This document shows positions 35,550-45,304 of a stretch of DNA of 64,000 bases, one piece after another. The translations under genes and the position numbers were made by a program. Numbering within the stretch: the first letter of the stretch is position 1; each line of letters opens with the position of its first letter. The stretch is from the NCBI GenBank assembly GCA_946122785.1, contig CAMGYJ010000006.1, positions 65,039,676-65,103,675 of the forward strand, written 5' to 3'. The stretch is from Linum tenue (Eukaryota > Streptophyta > Magnoliopsida > Malpighiales > Linaceae). The notes under the pieces are model-generated. The model made no database searches, was not told the DNA's origin, and was given only the letters and a program-made list of their open reading frames with translations.

Positions 35550-36670
35550 ATGGCCAGCAACGATGTGAACAATGAGATCGGGGTCGTACAAGACGAAGAA
35601 AGTAATCTTTCCCCTCTTTCTCATCTTTCTACTGATCTGTCACTGGATCTGGCTGATTCCGATAACGGTAACGGTGGCGGAGCTGATGAAGGAGGCGCTC
35701 CGGCAACGCCGTCATACGACGTCGACTCTGGCCGGGATCTGTTGCATGGTTCGTCCGGTGTAGATATGCCGGAACGTGCAAGTGGTGAGGCGAGCATGCG
35801 CGAGTGGGGTGTGTTGATAATCCGCCGCGATCGCGCGAGCGGGTCAGGCTTGGTTCCTGTAGATGCCCCAGAAACGTCAGAGCCATTCTGCATTTCCCGG
35901 GTGACCGAGGTGATGAGCCGTCTTGGCGTACGTGGGGTGGGGGCCGCGTACACGATCTTAGATTGGGAGGAGATGTTCGGCGCAGGGCAGGCACCGAGTG
36001 AAAATCTTGTACGCGGACTGGACTACGTGTCGGTGTATGGGGGGAGGGAAGTGACAGAGTTGGTGCGCGGGTTGGGGTTGCCCTCCAACTGACAGTATGC
36101 AGTTCCCACCGCGCGAAGTCGGATTGGAAACTGCCCCCCAGGATGGTTTGGGTATACTCGGAGTATTGGAGAATGAGCTTCAAGTTTCCCATCGACCCGT
36201 TGCTGTACGCTATGTACAGGAACCTCAAGCATTTGTAGACCGACCACGCGGAGATGCTGAGGCAGGTCCGCGAGGAGTTTTGGAAGGAGAAGGAGGATCT
36301 GGTCCATCTTCACGATGTGGCAAAAGCGGAGGTTGTGCGCGCAACACAGGTTAATGCGGTCCGCCAGTATAAGTCTTCCACTGCGTTTGAAAAGATTTTG
36401 GCGGACGCGATGACCAAGGCTGTGATCGCGGTCCGCAAGAAGGTGCGACCGGATAATCCGGTAATCCCCTGGAACACTCGCGCCATGGTCCGGCATGTGC
36501 AAAGGTGGTTGGGCGAGAAGAGGTCCTTGGAGTCCGACTTTGAGCTGGAGACTGAGGAGGACGAGGCGCGCACAAAGAGGGCGGTCGAGGACGGGGAGAC
36601 CGGGCGGCCACTAAAGAGGAGGATGGGGGGGGGGGGCGGCGGACTGAGAGGCTGGGACAACTACCACTAA
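35550..36670 (+). pseudogene. Antisense gene of Tat copy 1, internally deleted
   Basis: The frame from ATG 35550 (MASNDVNNEIGVVQDEESN) to a TGA near 36092 matches the first part of the antisense protein of copy 2 (VTEVMSRLGVRGVGAAYTILDW, then ENLVRGLDY). A short out-of-frame piece (NCPPGWFG) follows, and then the sequence jumps at about 36240 to the C-terminal region (KEKEDLVHLHDVAKAE; MTKAVIAVRKKVRPDNP). Most of the putative transposase-like domain and the middle exon are gone. The tail gains a poly-Gly stretch from a G-run at 36626-36640. Confidence 0.8.
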
Positions 36671-36996
36671 GAACATTATAATAGATTAAGTGTAGTCGTG
36701 CTATGTCGTTATCACTTGTGGATTTTGTTTTCTGTTATCCCGCGGATGTAGTCACACGTTTGTTGCTCCTGTTAAGAAAAATCCAAAGTTCTCTCTTCTT
36801 TTTTTCACGCGTAATTCATGATTAGCGCTTTACGTGTTCTGTGAACTTTTGCATCAATCTTGGGCGCGTGGCGCGGTGGCGCGAATAATTCATGATTACC
36901 ACTGTGTATGTTCTGTGAACGTGTACCAATATTTCGCATATGGCGCGTATAATTCATGATTATCGCTTTTCATGTTCCACCGAACTTTGTATTTAT
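36671..36996. repeat. Short imperfect repeats between the antisense gene and pol in Tat copy 1
   Basis: AATTCATGATTA followed by a TGTTCTGTGAAC- or TGTTCCACCGAAC-like stretch occurs three times (about 36811, 36880 and 36950), spaced about 70 bp apart. The equivalent place in copy 2 has a different, 99-bp tandem repeat. Confidence 0.6.
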
Positions 36997-39900
36997 TTAT
37001 TGCATGAAGGCGATACTGCTGTTGTTCAAACTCACGGTAGTAGACAAGATATACATCAAGTGGGTCGACAATATTTCCTGAGGTTCTGCGCATTCCACAT
37101 CCTTGGAATTTTTGTGCCACCCAGTTCGCCAAGCTTGAACGTGTTGGCCGACAACTTCGCGGATTAAGTATGGACCTTCCCATGTGGAGGCGAGTTTTCC
37201 TTGCTTGGGGTCGGGGCGGAAGTTCCGTCGCAGTACTTGGTCTCCGAGAATCAGCTTGTGTGGAACCAACTTCGCGTTGTAGTACTTTTCTACCTGTTCT
37301 TTTGTCGTGGCTAGTTTGATGGCTGCCAATTCTCGTCGCTCTTGTGCCAACTCCAAATCTAGTAGTCGCGCTTCGTCATTACTCTCTTCATCATACATCG
37401 TGATTCGATAGGTGGGTGCTGCCGTCTCAATGGGGATCGCCGCGTCTGTGCCGTATGTGAGCGCGCAAGGGGTTTCGCCTGTTGCCACTTTGAACATGGT
37501 GCGGTGCTCCCATAGCACCGTATGAAGTTCATCTGCCCAATTGCCTTTCGCCTCATCGAGGCGGGTGTGTAGGCCGTGTAGAATTATTTTGTTCGCCGAT
37601 TCCGCTTGGCCATTGGCTTGGGGATAAGCTATCGACACGAATCTCGCTGTGACTCCCACTTGGTCACAGAAGTCTATCACCTCCGCACAATCGAATTGTT
37701 TACCGTGGTCGAATATGAGTGCGGTCGGGACACCGAATCGCGCCAGGATGTTATTTTTTAAGAAGCGGGTTACTTGTTGCGCTGTGATTGAGGCTAGCGC
37801 TTCTGCTTCGATCCACTTGGTGAAGTAGTCCTCCGCCATGATTATGTACTTGCGCTTTCCTTTTGCCGTTGGAAAGGGGCCTAAGAGGTCGGCTCCCCAT
37901 TGCGCGAAAGGCCATGGGCTCAGATTGCCCTTAAGCTCAGTCGACGGTAGATGGTGCTGGCTAGCGTTCACCTGACACTTGTGGCATTGATTCGCGTATT
38001 TTTTTGTGTCCTTTACCCGTGGCCAATAGTATCCGTGCAACAAAATAGTGCGTTCCATACTGCGCGCCCTTGTGTGCATTGCACACAAGCCTTCGTGTAT
38101 GTCGCGCACTATGTTGCGCGCCTCCTTTTGCCCGATGAATTTAAGGTACACGCCGGAGTATGACCGGCGATACAGCTCCCCACCAATGTGTGTGCAATGA
38201 GCCTCTTTCTGCCTTAAGGTCCACGCCTCTTTGGTGTCTTCTGGTACCACAGCGTCTTGTAAGTACCTTATAATTGGGGCTCTCCAGTCTTCCTCTTGCA
38301 CTATTTGTGTAGCGTTGACCATGACGTCTTGGTGGTTTTCCTCTTCCTCTTTTTGAACCGAGGCTAAGCGCGTCGATTCAAAGTCGGTGGCGGTTGCTAG
38401 CTTGGATAATGCATCTGCGTGGATGTTTTCCTCCCTTGGTATTTGCACATATGTCACCGCTTTAAAGGTACCGATCCGTTGTTTGACATGCTCAATGTAT
38501 TGTGCGAGTGTATCCTTTTTTGCGTCGAAGGTCCCGTTTAGTTTGTTGACCGCGAGCGCAGAATCGGATAGCACCCTGATTGTTCTCGCCCCCAAGTCAT
38601 TGGCGGCCGTCATTCCCGCCAAAATACTTCGTATTCGGCCGCATTGTTTGTTTTCAGCGTTCTGAATCGAATTGCGATTTCATGGACGACGCCTGTCGGG
38701 GTGCGCACGACTACACCCGCTTCGGCTCCATGTTTGCGTGCCGCACCGTCCACATATACCTCCCATACTCCTTCTAGTGTCGTATCGAGAGTGACCCCTT
38801 CAGCGATGAAATCTGCCAGTATTTGTGCTTTTATTGCTGGTCTTGGAGCGTATTGGATGTAGTATTCCGACAACTCGACCGCCCATTCAACCATCCGTCC
38901 GGACACTTCCATTGAGCTCAGGATCTTTTTTAACGGGAGGTTGGTCAGGACGGTGATCGAATGTGCTTGGAAATAAGGGCGTAGTTTTTGCGACGCGCTC
39001 ACTAAGGCTAGGGCGGCCTTCTCTATTGGGGAATATCTTGTTTCCGCGCTAACCATAGTTCGCGATGTGTAATACACGGTACGCTCGGTCTGGTTGTCTC
39101 TCCTGGATATTAGCACCGCACTCATAGCTCTGGTCGACACAGCAAGGTACAGGAATAATTTTTCATTAAGCTTGGGAGCGGTCAGTACAGGGGGGGGATA
39201 CAAGGTATGACTTGAGGTCTTGGAAGGCCGCTTCACACTCTTTGGACCATGCGAATCGAGTGCCTCTTTTGAGAGTCTTGAAGAAAGGGGCGCACTTGTC
39301 GGCTGATCTTGGTATGAATCTTCCCAGGGCCGCTATCTTGCCATTCAATGACTGTATTTCCACTGCGCTCCTCGGCGCCCGCAGCTGTTGGACGACGGTG
39401 ATTTGTTTTGGGTCAACTTCGATGCCACGCTTGGTGATCATGAAGCCTAGAAATTTTCCCGCTTCCGCGCCAAACACAGATTTCAAAGGGTTTAGGCGGA
39501 GGCTGTGTTTGCAGAGCGCCTCGAACATCTCGCGCAGATCTTCCAAATAGGAGTTGCCCATTTTTGGTTTTGACGATGAGTTCATCCACGTACGCCTCGA
39601 TATTCCGCCCGATCTGTTGTGAGAACACCAAGTCTATCATTCGTTGGTAAGTGGCGCCAGCGTTCTTCAATCCGAATGGCATCCCTACGAAGCAGAAGTT
39701 TCCAAATGGCGTCATGAAGACCGTTTTTTCTTCATCTTCGCGGGACATTGGGATTTGGTGGTATCCTGAGAACATGTCCAGGAAGGACAGTGTTTCATGG
39801 TCGGAAGTAGCGTCGATTAGCTGGTCGATGCGCGGCAGTGGGTAAGGATTCCGAGGACACACCTTGTTGAGCGTTGTATAGTCGACCCACATTCACCAGC

Positions 39901-42315
39901 TCCGGAGGACTTTTTCACCAAGACCACGTTGGCCAACCATTTTGGATATTTCACTTCTCAAATCAATCCCGCGGCGAGAAGCCGCGAGACCTCCTCCTCT
40001 ATGGCCTTCAGTTTATCGCCTGTAAAGTTTCGTCGCTCTTGTTGCCTCGGTTCCGTGTTGGCTGGAACAGCGAGGCAATGTTGGGTGATTTGCCTCGGCA
40101 CTCCTGGCATGTCCTTAGTGCACCAGGCGAACAACTTCTTGTACTTTTTGAGCAGTGATATCAGCGGCTCGATCACGTCGCTATGGACGTGGGTTGAGAT
40201 GCAGATTTTCTTCGTTGGTTCAGTTGGGTCAGGCGCGACCTCAAAGTCGGAGTCCATGAACTCTGGACATGGATCTTCCTCCCTTGTGTCAACGATGTTG
40301 GTTTGGCGGACCTCTCCTTCACCTTTTGGTATTCCCCATGGTAGCCCGCGCGCTTCTCCGTTCCTGCCTTTGTAGGAAATTTGAGTTTCTGGTAGCATGT
40401 TGATGGGAGGGCCATGAACTTGACGAGGAACGGTCGACCTAAGATGCCGTTGTGGGGCGAGTTGCAGTCGACAATGGTACACTCGACCTGCTTTGAGAGT
40501 CGCGGCTCTTGGTCTCCGATCACAACCGAAAGAGTGACCATGCCAATTACTGCTACCCTCTTTCTTGAGAATCCCACCAAATTCCCTTGCGCGTGTTTAA
40601 TCATGCACGAGTCTATGTCCATTTGATCGAGGGTGATCTTGAAGAGAATGTCAGTCGCACTGCCTCTATCTACCAGCAGGCGATGAATTTTGCAGGTGAT
40701 CACCAGGGCAGTGATGGTGAGTGGGTCTTCTGACGGGACCCCTTGGGGGAATTCCGCGTCGTCAAAGCTTAGGTTACATTTTGGATGCACCTCAACTATC
40801 ACGCATTCCATCGCGTGCTCGCGTTTTGTCTTTTTCCTTGGGTAGTCTTCTTCGACTGTCACGACCCCTATTTCCTTTCGCACTATGTACGAGCCGGTGG
40901 TCTCGTCGTAATCGGGTTCCTGCATTGTTCTTTCTACTCCTCCGCTCCGCGAACAAACTCGGACAAGAGTTCTCTCCGAATGAGAGCCTCAATTTCGAAT
41001 CGGATGTTTATGCAGTCCTCCGTTAAGTGGCCCATTTTCCTGTGAAAGTCGCAATGCTTGCTGGGATCGCGCATGTGTGGTGCGGCCTTTACTGGCGCGG
41101 GCCAGTTAAGTTTGTAGCCTTTCTCGCGGAGCACATGAAACACGTTTTTCACCGAGTTGTTGAGCGGCGTGAAGGTGTTCTGTGGGCGCCTGTCTGGTGA
41201 ACGCCTTCGCGGAGCATGTTCTGGTGGGGCGAGCGGACGACTCGACCCGCTATGCATCTCTACCAATTGCTCACGCGGCACTGGGAGCTGCCTCCGCGCT
41301 TGATCTTCTCTGAGTGGCTTCGATGGTTCGAAGCGCCTAATAGAACCCACGCCCGGGGTTTATTCTAAGGTAATGGCCTTCTCGATTGTGACCTCCAGCT
41401 CTGTCGATAACGTGACTGGCCTTTTTGCTAGCGCCCGCTTGAGCTCCATGTTGGTGGTGGCTTCCATGAGATGATGGGCGACAGTTTCGGGGGTGAGGTC
41501 CCGAACGGCCATTGCTACCCTGGACCACCTGGCGTAGAATGCTCGTAGGCTCTCCTCGTCCTTTTTCTGGATATCAATCAAGGCTTTAAGGTGGAGGGGT
41601 CTTCTCTTTTGGGAAGAAAACTTGGTGGTGAACAAGAGTATGAACTCTTCGAACGAGCGGATGATCCCATTTGGGAGTCTGTTGTACCAATCGAGGCATA
41701 TGCCGGCGAATGTTGATGGAAAGGTTCTGCAGAGCGCCGCATTGGAGTTGGTTTGGAGTTGCATCCGGAGACAAAAGGTGCTGACATGGTCCTCTGGGTC
41801 GGTTTTTCCGTTGTATGTTGAGAGGGCGGGTCGCATTCCGCTTAGGTGTTCTGCCATAATTTCGGCGCTCAGCGGTTGGTGGAGGGTTCTCCTGGGTGGG
41901 TGAGGACGGTATTGCATGGATAGATGTTTCTCCAAGAAGCTGAGGTCCGCTCTTGCTTGTGGCTCTGCTTGTTGCGCTTCCTGTGCTGGTGGCTCAACCG
42001 ACGCTTGTTGTGGTGACGGACAAGCTCTGACTCTTCACATGGCGCCTGTTGCGACGCGGTTGTCGCCACTTGTGCCGTTGCCGCGGCCTCCTTGTTCATA
42101 ATGAGCGCTATGACTTGGTTCCTCTTGTTTTGCATGTCGGCTATAACCTCATTTTGCTTTGAAATTTGCTGCCTCATCTCCTTGGTTGTTAGCTCGGGCT
42201 CTTCTTCTTCAATAAGTACCGCGTTCAGGTTGCTGGTTTCCGCGAACACTCTCGGGTTCGTCATCGCCTTGATGGGCGTTGCTTCATCGGGTGATTTGGG
42301 ATTATGTTGTGCCAT
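36997..42315 (-). pseudogene. gag-pol of Tat copy 1, multiply frameshifted
   Basis: From ATG 42315 down: gag (IMAEHLSGMRPALSTYNGK; a CDFHRKMGHLTEDC zinc knuckle), aspartic protease (LLVDRGSATDILF, with the first Gly of the usual DGGS changed to Arg), reverse transcriptase, two RNase H domains and integrase (HGYYWPRVKDTKKYANQCHKC; YFTKWIEAEAL; YPQANGQAES). The coding sequence is spread over at least eight overlapping frames with breaks near 41900, 41355, 40930, 40200-40480, 39900, 39500, 39200 and 38620. The reverse transcriptase motif YVDD reads YVDE, an active-site change. Alignment to copy 2 is clear throughout. Confidence 0.9.
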
Positions 42316-42368
42316 AGCTGGTTGATTTTCTATCACTTCTCTACTCTGGCCCCACGGTGGGCGCCAAT

Positions 42369-43690
42369 TGTTTGAGCCTAACTGGGTGTAGGAGTGAGGC
42401 TCGAGTGAATATGGGGCGAGAAGAGCAAGAAATAAGGTTCTTCTATTCCTTTGGAGGATTGAGATTACAAGTGAGTGATGATTTGGAGAGTGAAGTCTTA
42501 GAGAGAGAAGTTAATACTTTAGAGTGAGAGTGTAAAAATACGATCTCCCCACCCACCGGAGTAAATGTTCTATTTATAGGCTACATTGCGGTGGGTGGAC
42601 ATTTAATGTGATATGACTGCTGCATGTGTCAGACATTTAGACCATACTTATGCCATAATTATACCTAGGACTAGGATGTGACCGTTCCTTCAGAGGATAC
42701 GACGTCGTTCTTCCCAATTTCCTTACCCGGTCCTAATCGAGCGAAACGACGCCGGCTTGGGTAGAGCAAAACGACGCCATCTGGCGCCTTTGATACTCGT
42801 CTGGCACCTTCGATGCAAAACGACGCCGGCTTGGGTAGAGCAAAACGACGCCGTCTAGCGCCTTTGATACTCGTCTGGCGCCTTTGATACTCGCGGACGC
42901 GTCTTATCTCGCGGAACCTCAGGCCGCGAGTAATCCCTTCCGCGAGCATGGCTTTCCGCAGCTACACTAACACGCAATGCAGTCAAAAGCGCGATTCTAC
43001 CTAGAAGCGGAAAAGGGGTAAAATCATAAAGCGTAGAATCAAAGCGTAAAAGCGTAAGTTTTTGACGCATACTGAAAAAATAACTAAAAATGTATTAAGT
43101 AGGACATATGCTATGCAAAATATGAATGCATAGAATTTAGATAAGTCAATAAATACATGCGATTCATGCTTAAAGTAGAACAACTTATAGCATCTTAATA
43201 ATAAGTTTGTAAACATAAATTTTAACAATAAGCCACTTTTCCCACTATGCTAATGAATTTGGGAAAAGCTTAACGGGAGAATTAGATTACTCTATCGAAG
43301 TTGAGAATGCATCCAAGTACCTTATATGTATCTTTTAATCTCAAATGTATCATATTGTTGGTGATTTACTTTTAAAATATACTTTTCATAATTAATTTCA
43401 TGAAAGGAATACTCATTTAGTGAACTAAAAGCGTAAAAACGTAAAGCGTTTTGGAGAACTAGAAGCGTAAAACCGTAAGCTTTTAAGCTTTAAAGCGCAA
43501 TTTAGTCCGATTTTATACACTTAAGTTTTTATATGGAAACGAAAGCGTTTTGGTGACCTAAAAGCGTAAAATCGTAAGTTTTTAAGTTTTAAAACACGAT
43601 TTTGACTGCATTGCTAACACGGGTTGTTCTTCCTAGGGGAACGCTGGTCTGTCTTGTTGGCGCGACTAGATCCGAGCTATATCCCCAACA
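42369..43690 (-). repeat. Right LTR of Tat copy 1 (5' LTR by gag-pol orientation), split by a MITE
   Basis: TGTTTGAGCC to CCCCAACA, 674 bp after removal of the 640-bp MITE and its 8-bp duplication. Just inside it, on the minus strand, ATTGGCGCCCACCGTGGGGCC (about 42348-42368) is the candidate primer-binding site, identical in copy 2. Confidence 0.88.
42975..43614. mobile_element. hAT-type MITE, 640 bp, in the right LTR of Tat copy 1
   Basis: The ends CAATGCAGTCAAAAGCGCGAT and (inward) CAATGCAGTCAAAATCGTGTT are inverted repeats. Subterminal GCGTAAA / TTTACGC-type motifs recur. A perfect 8-bp TSD, CTAACACG, lies at 42967-42974 and 43615-43622. The left LTR has the uninterrupted sequence at the matching site, confirming the insertion. 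Confidence 0.93.
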
Positions 43691-43695
43691 TGTAC

Positions 43696-44090
43696 CATTG
43701 TGCGAACCAATCAGACTTCTCCCTTTGGCTCTCTGTTTTAGTCATGGGCGAGTCAAGAATCGGGTCTGTTGTTGTTGAAACCGTAGATAGCGGTGACGAT
43801 GAGGTGTTGAAGAAAAACTTTGATCTTTTCGACGAGTCTCCATGAATGGAACGAGGGGGAGAAAAGGGTGAGAGCAGAGTTTGAAATGGGAGAGGTGGGA
43901 ACTGTGGATTGTATTGGTAGGGGAAGGGGAGGGTAAATAGTGCGAAGGCTCGGCGGAGAAAATCCTCGTTGTAAAAGGTCTGATTTTAGGGATTGGGTGT
44001 TGGGTTTCTGGGTTTCATAGTGTCTACCCCTAGGATATGAATCTCCTTTCTTGTCTAAAAAATCTCCATAAGCCCCATAATTGAAGTAAG
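43696..44090 (-). pseudogene. Captured PTC52/PAO-type Rieske oxygenase fragment, part 1 (N-terminal)
   Basis: On the minus strand an open frame reads SKFFFNTSSSPLSTVSTTT, then KSDWFAQW at 43696-43705, and continues across the Tat insertion into YPIMLVCDLEKR at 34343. A Ser/Thr-rich stretch before an aromatic-rich domain start fits a chloroplast transit peptide plus the N-terminus of a PTC52-like protein. The source gene's first codon could not be fixed. The DNA beyond about 43900 may be its leader. Confidence 0.65.
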
Positions 44091-44856
44091 AGACCGGGTA
44101 GTAATATCCAATTCGTTTACTCCAAGCTGGGAGGAAAAGGAAAAAAGTGGAAGATGAATTTTTTTGAATTTGAAAATTAATATTTATTTATTATTATTTT
44201 TTAAATGCCACATCATCAAACTAACAGTCAAATGGTTTAGTTGACTGCCACGTAGAATGATTTTAACGAAACTGGACTGCCGGTGGCTACGATGAAACGA
44301 TTCATAAAGTTGGCGATGAGCAAGAAAGAAAAGTGATTCGGGTGGCAAATGTGAACGATTCGTATAATTTGAGTGACAAAACGTGTAATTTAGCCTTCTA
44401 CTAATTATTGAATTATTGACGTCTTATTGAATAAGAATGATGTTGAATTGTTGTAAATGTTGTATTGCCATTTAATATTTTTATCGACTTTTATTTTGCC
44501 CATGATTTTCTCAACATATTTTTTCTCTACTTTTTGTATATATTTTATTCGATATATCTTCCATACATGAAATATGATTCTCATTTTTTACCGTATATGT
44601 CATCCTTTGCATCTCTATATCTTTCTATTGATAACAAACTTATAAGAAAAATATAGATAAACATATGAGTTTGGAAAATTGATTTTTACGATTAACCACA
44701 TTATAATTGTACGAAACCATAGCGGTCAATGGTTAACCACTAACCCCGCAGTGGTGAGATTTCTGATTATGGTATTTGGAGATTTGTCATTGTGGTTAAC
44801 CGCAAAATCTGATGCGGTTAACCACAACCAAACCGACTTCCACCCCTAGACTTGAG

Positions 44857-45185
44857 GGCTTAATCCGTGGGCCAGTTGCTGAATTTTCTAATAGGCAAGT
44901 AATCTCCCACTAGGAGACAACTTGGAGAACACTGCTAAAACAACCTAGGAATAGATCGAAAGTGGCATCGCACCAATTTCAACACTGCTAGTATCAGAGA
45001 GGAGTTAGTGGATCGAATTGTATTGAGGATTACACTTACAGATAACTTGAGTGATAATGCTGATGATCAGTACTAATTAAGTCCAACAACCAACCTAGGA
45101 AAAGTAAAAGTGGGTTTTAAGATTTGATTTATAAAAAGAGCTTAAATGTCGACTACAGTATGCATGGTAGGTAGGGATTTTGCTA
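44857..45185. other. Region between the hAT nest and the lectin gene
   Basis: About 330 bp of unique-looking DNA acts as the upstream region of the lectin gene; no repeat or RNA gene seen. Confidence 0.4.
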
Positions 45186-45193
45186 TATAAATA
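45186..45193 (+). promoter_or_regulatory. TATA box of the amaranthin-type lectin gene
   Basis: TATAAATA in the context GCTATATAAATAGAG. Transcription would start about 30 bases downstream, near 45216-45220. That places the in-frame ATG at 45206 upstream of the transcript and makes the ATG at 45305 the likely start. Confidence 0.6.
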
Positions 45194-45304
45194 GAGATCT
45201 GATCAATGGGCAATACACAACACAGCACAAACCAGAACCCAAATCCGCCATTACTTGTACCGTTATCTCCATATCCACAAATCCCATCAACCAACAAAAA
45301 GGAA

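Larger units (their letters stand above)
34344..43690 (-). mobile_element. Older Tat-type Ty3/gypsy retrotransposon (copy 1), degenerate
   Basis: LTRs begin TGTTTGA and end CCCCAACA (right) or CCCCAAAA (left). The internal region encodes gag-pol on the minus strand and an antisense gene on the plus strand, as in copy 2 at 52364-62835. The flanks GGTAC (34339-34343) and TGTAC (43691-43695) match at 4 of 5 bases. Removing the element rejoins the Rieske fragment's reading frame, which confirms the ends. The LTRs differ at many positions, the pol frame is broken repeatedly, and a hAT MITE sits in the right LTR, so this copy is older than copy 2. Confidence 0.92.
32846..44394. mobile_element. Pack-MULE carrying fragments of two host genes, later split by other elements
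   Basis: Terminal inverted repeats of about 290 bp (32846-33135 and about 44090-44394) share CTAAATTACAC, CTATACGAATC / ATTATACGAATC, TTTAAATGCCA, ATTCATCTTCCACTT and GCTTGGAGTAAA. A perfect 9-bp TSD, CTTCTACTA, lies at 32837-32845 and 44395-44403. Between the repeats lie a DUF1218 gene fragment (plus strand) and a PTC52-like Rieske oxygenase fragment (minus strand), with no transposase. Gene fragments between Mutator-type repeats define a Pack-MULE. A hAT MITE (33803-34235) and a Tat retrotransposon (34344-43690) inserted later. Confidence 0.88.
32521..44848. mobile_element. hAT-type element enlarged to 12.3 kb by nested insertions
   Basis: The left end TAGTGGTGGAAGTTTGGTTTG and right end (inward) TAGGGGTGGAAGTCGGTTTGG are inverted repeats with subterminal GTGGTTA / TAACCAC motifs. 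The flanks GACTTGAA (32513-32520) and GACTTGAG (44849-44856) match at 7 of 8 bases. The element's own DNA is only about 0.77 kb (32521-32836 and 44404-44848); the rest is a Mutator-like element and its own insertions. No transposase of its own is visible. Confidence 0.82.

Noticed and set aside
45206..45304. Longer N-terminus of the lectin from ATG 45206
   Set aside because: It lies only 13 bases after the TATA box, before the expected transcription start, and adds no domain.
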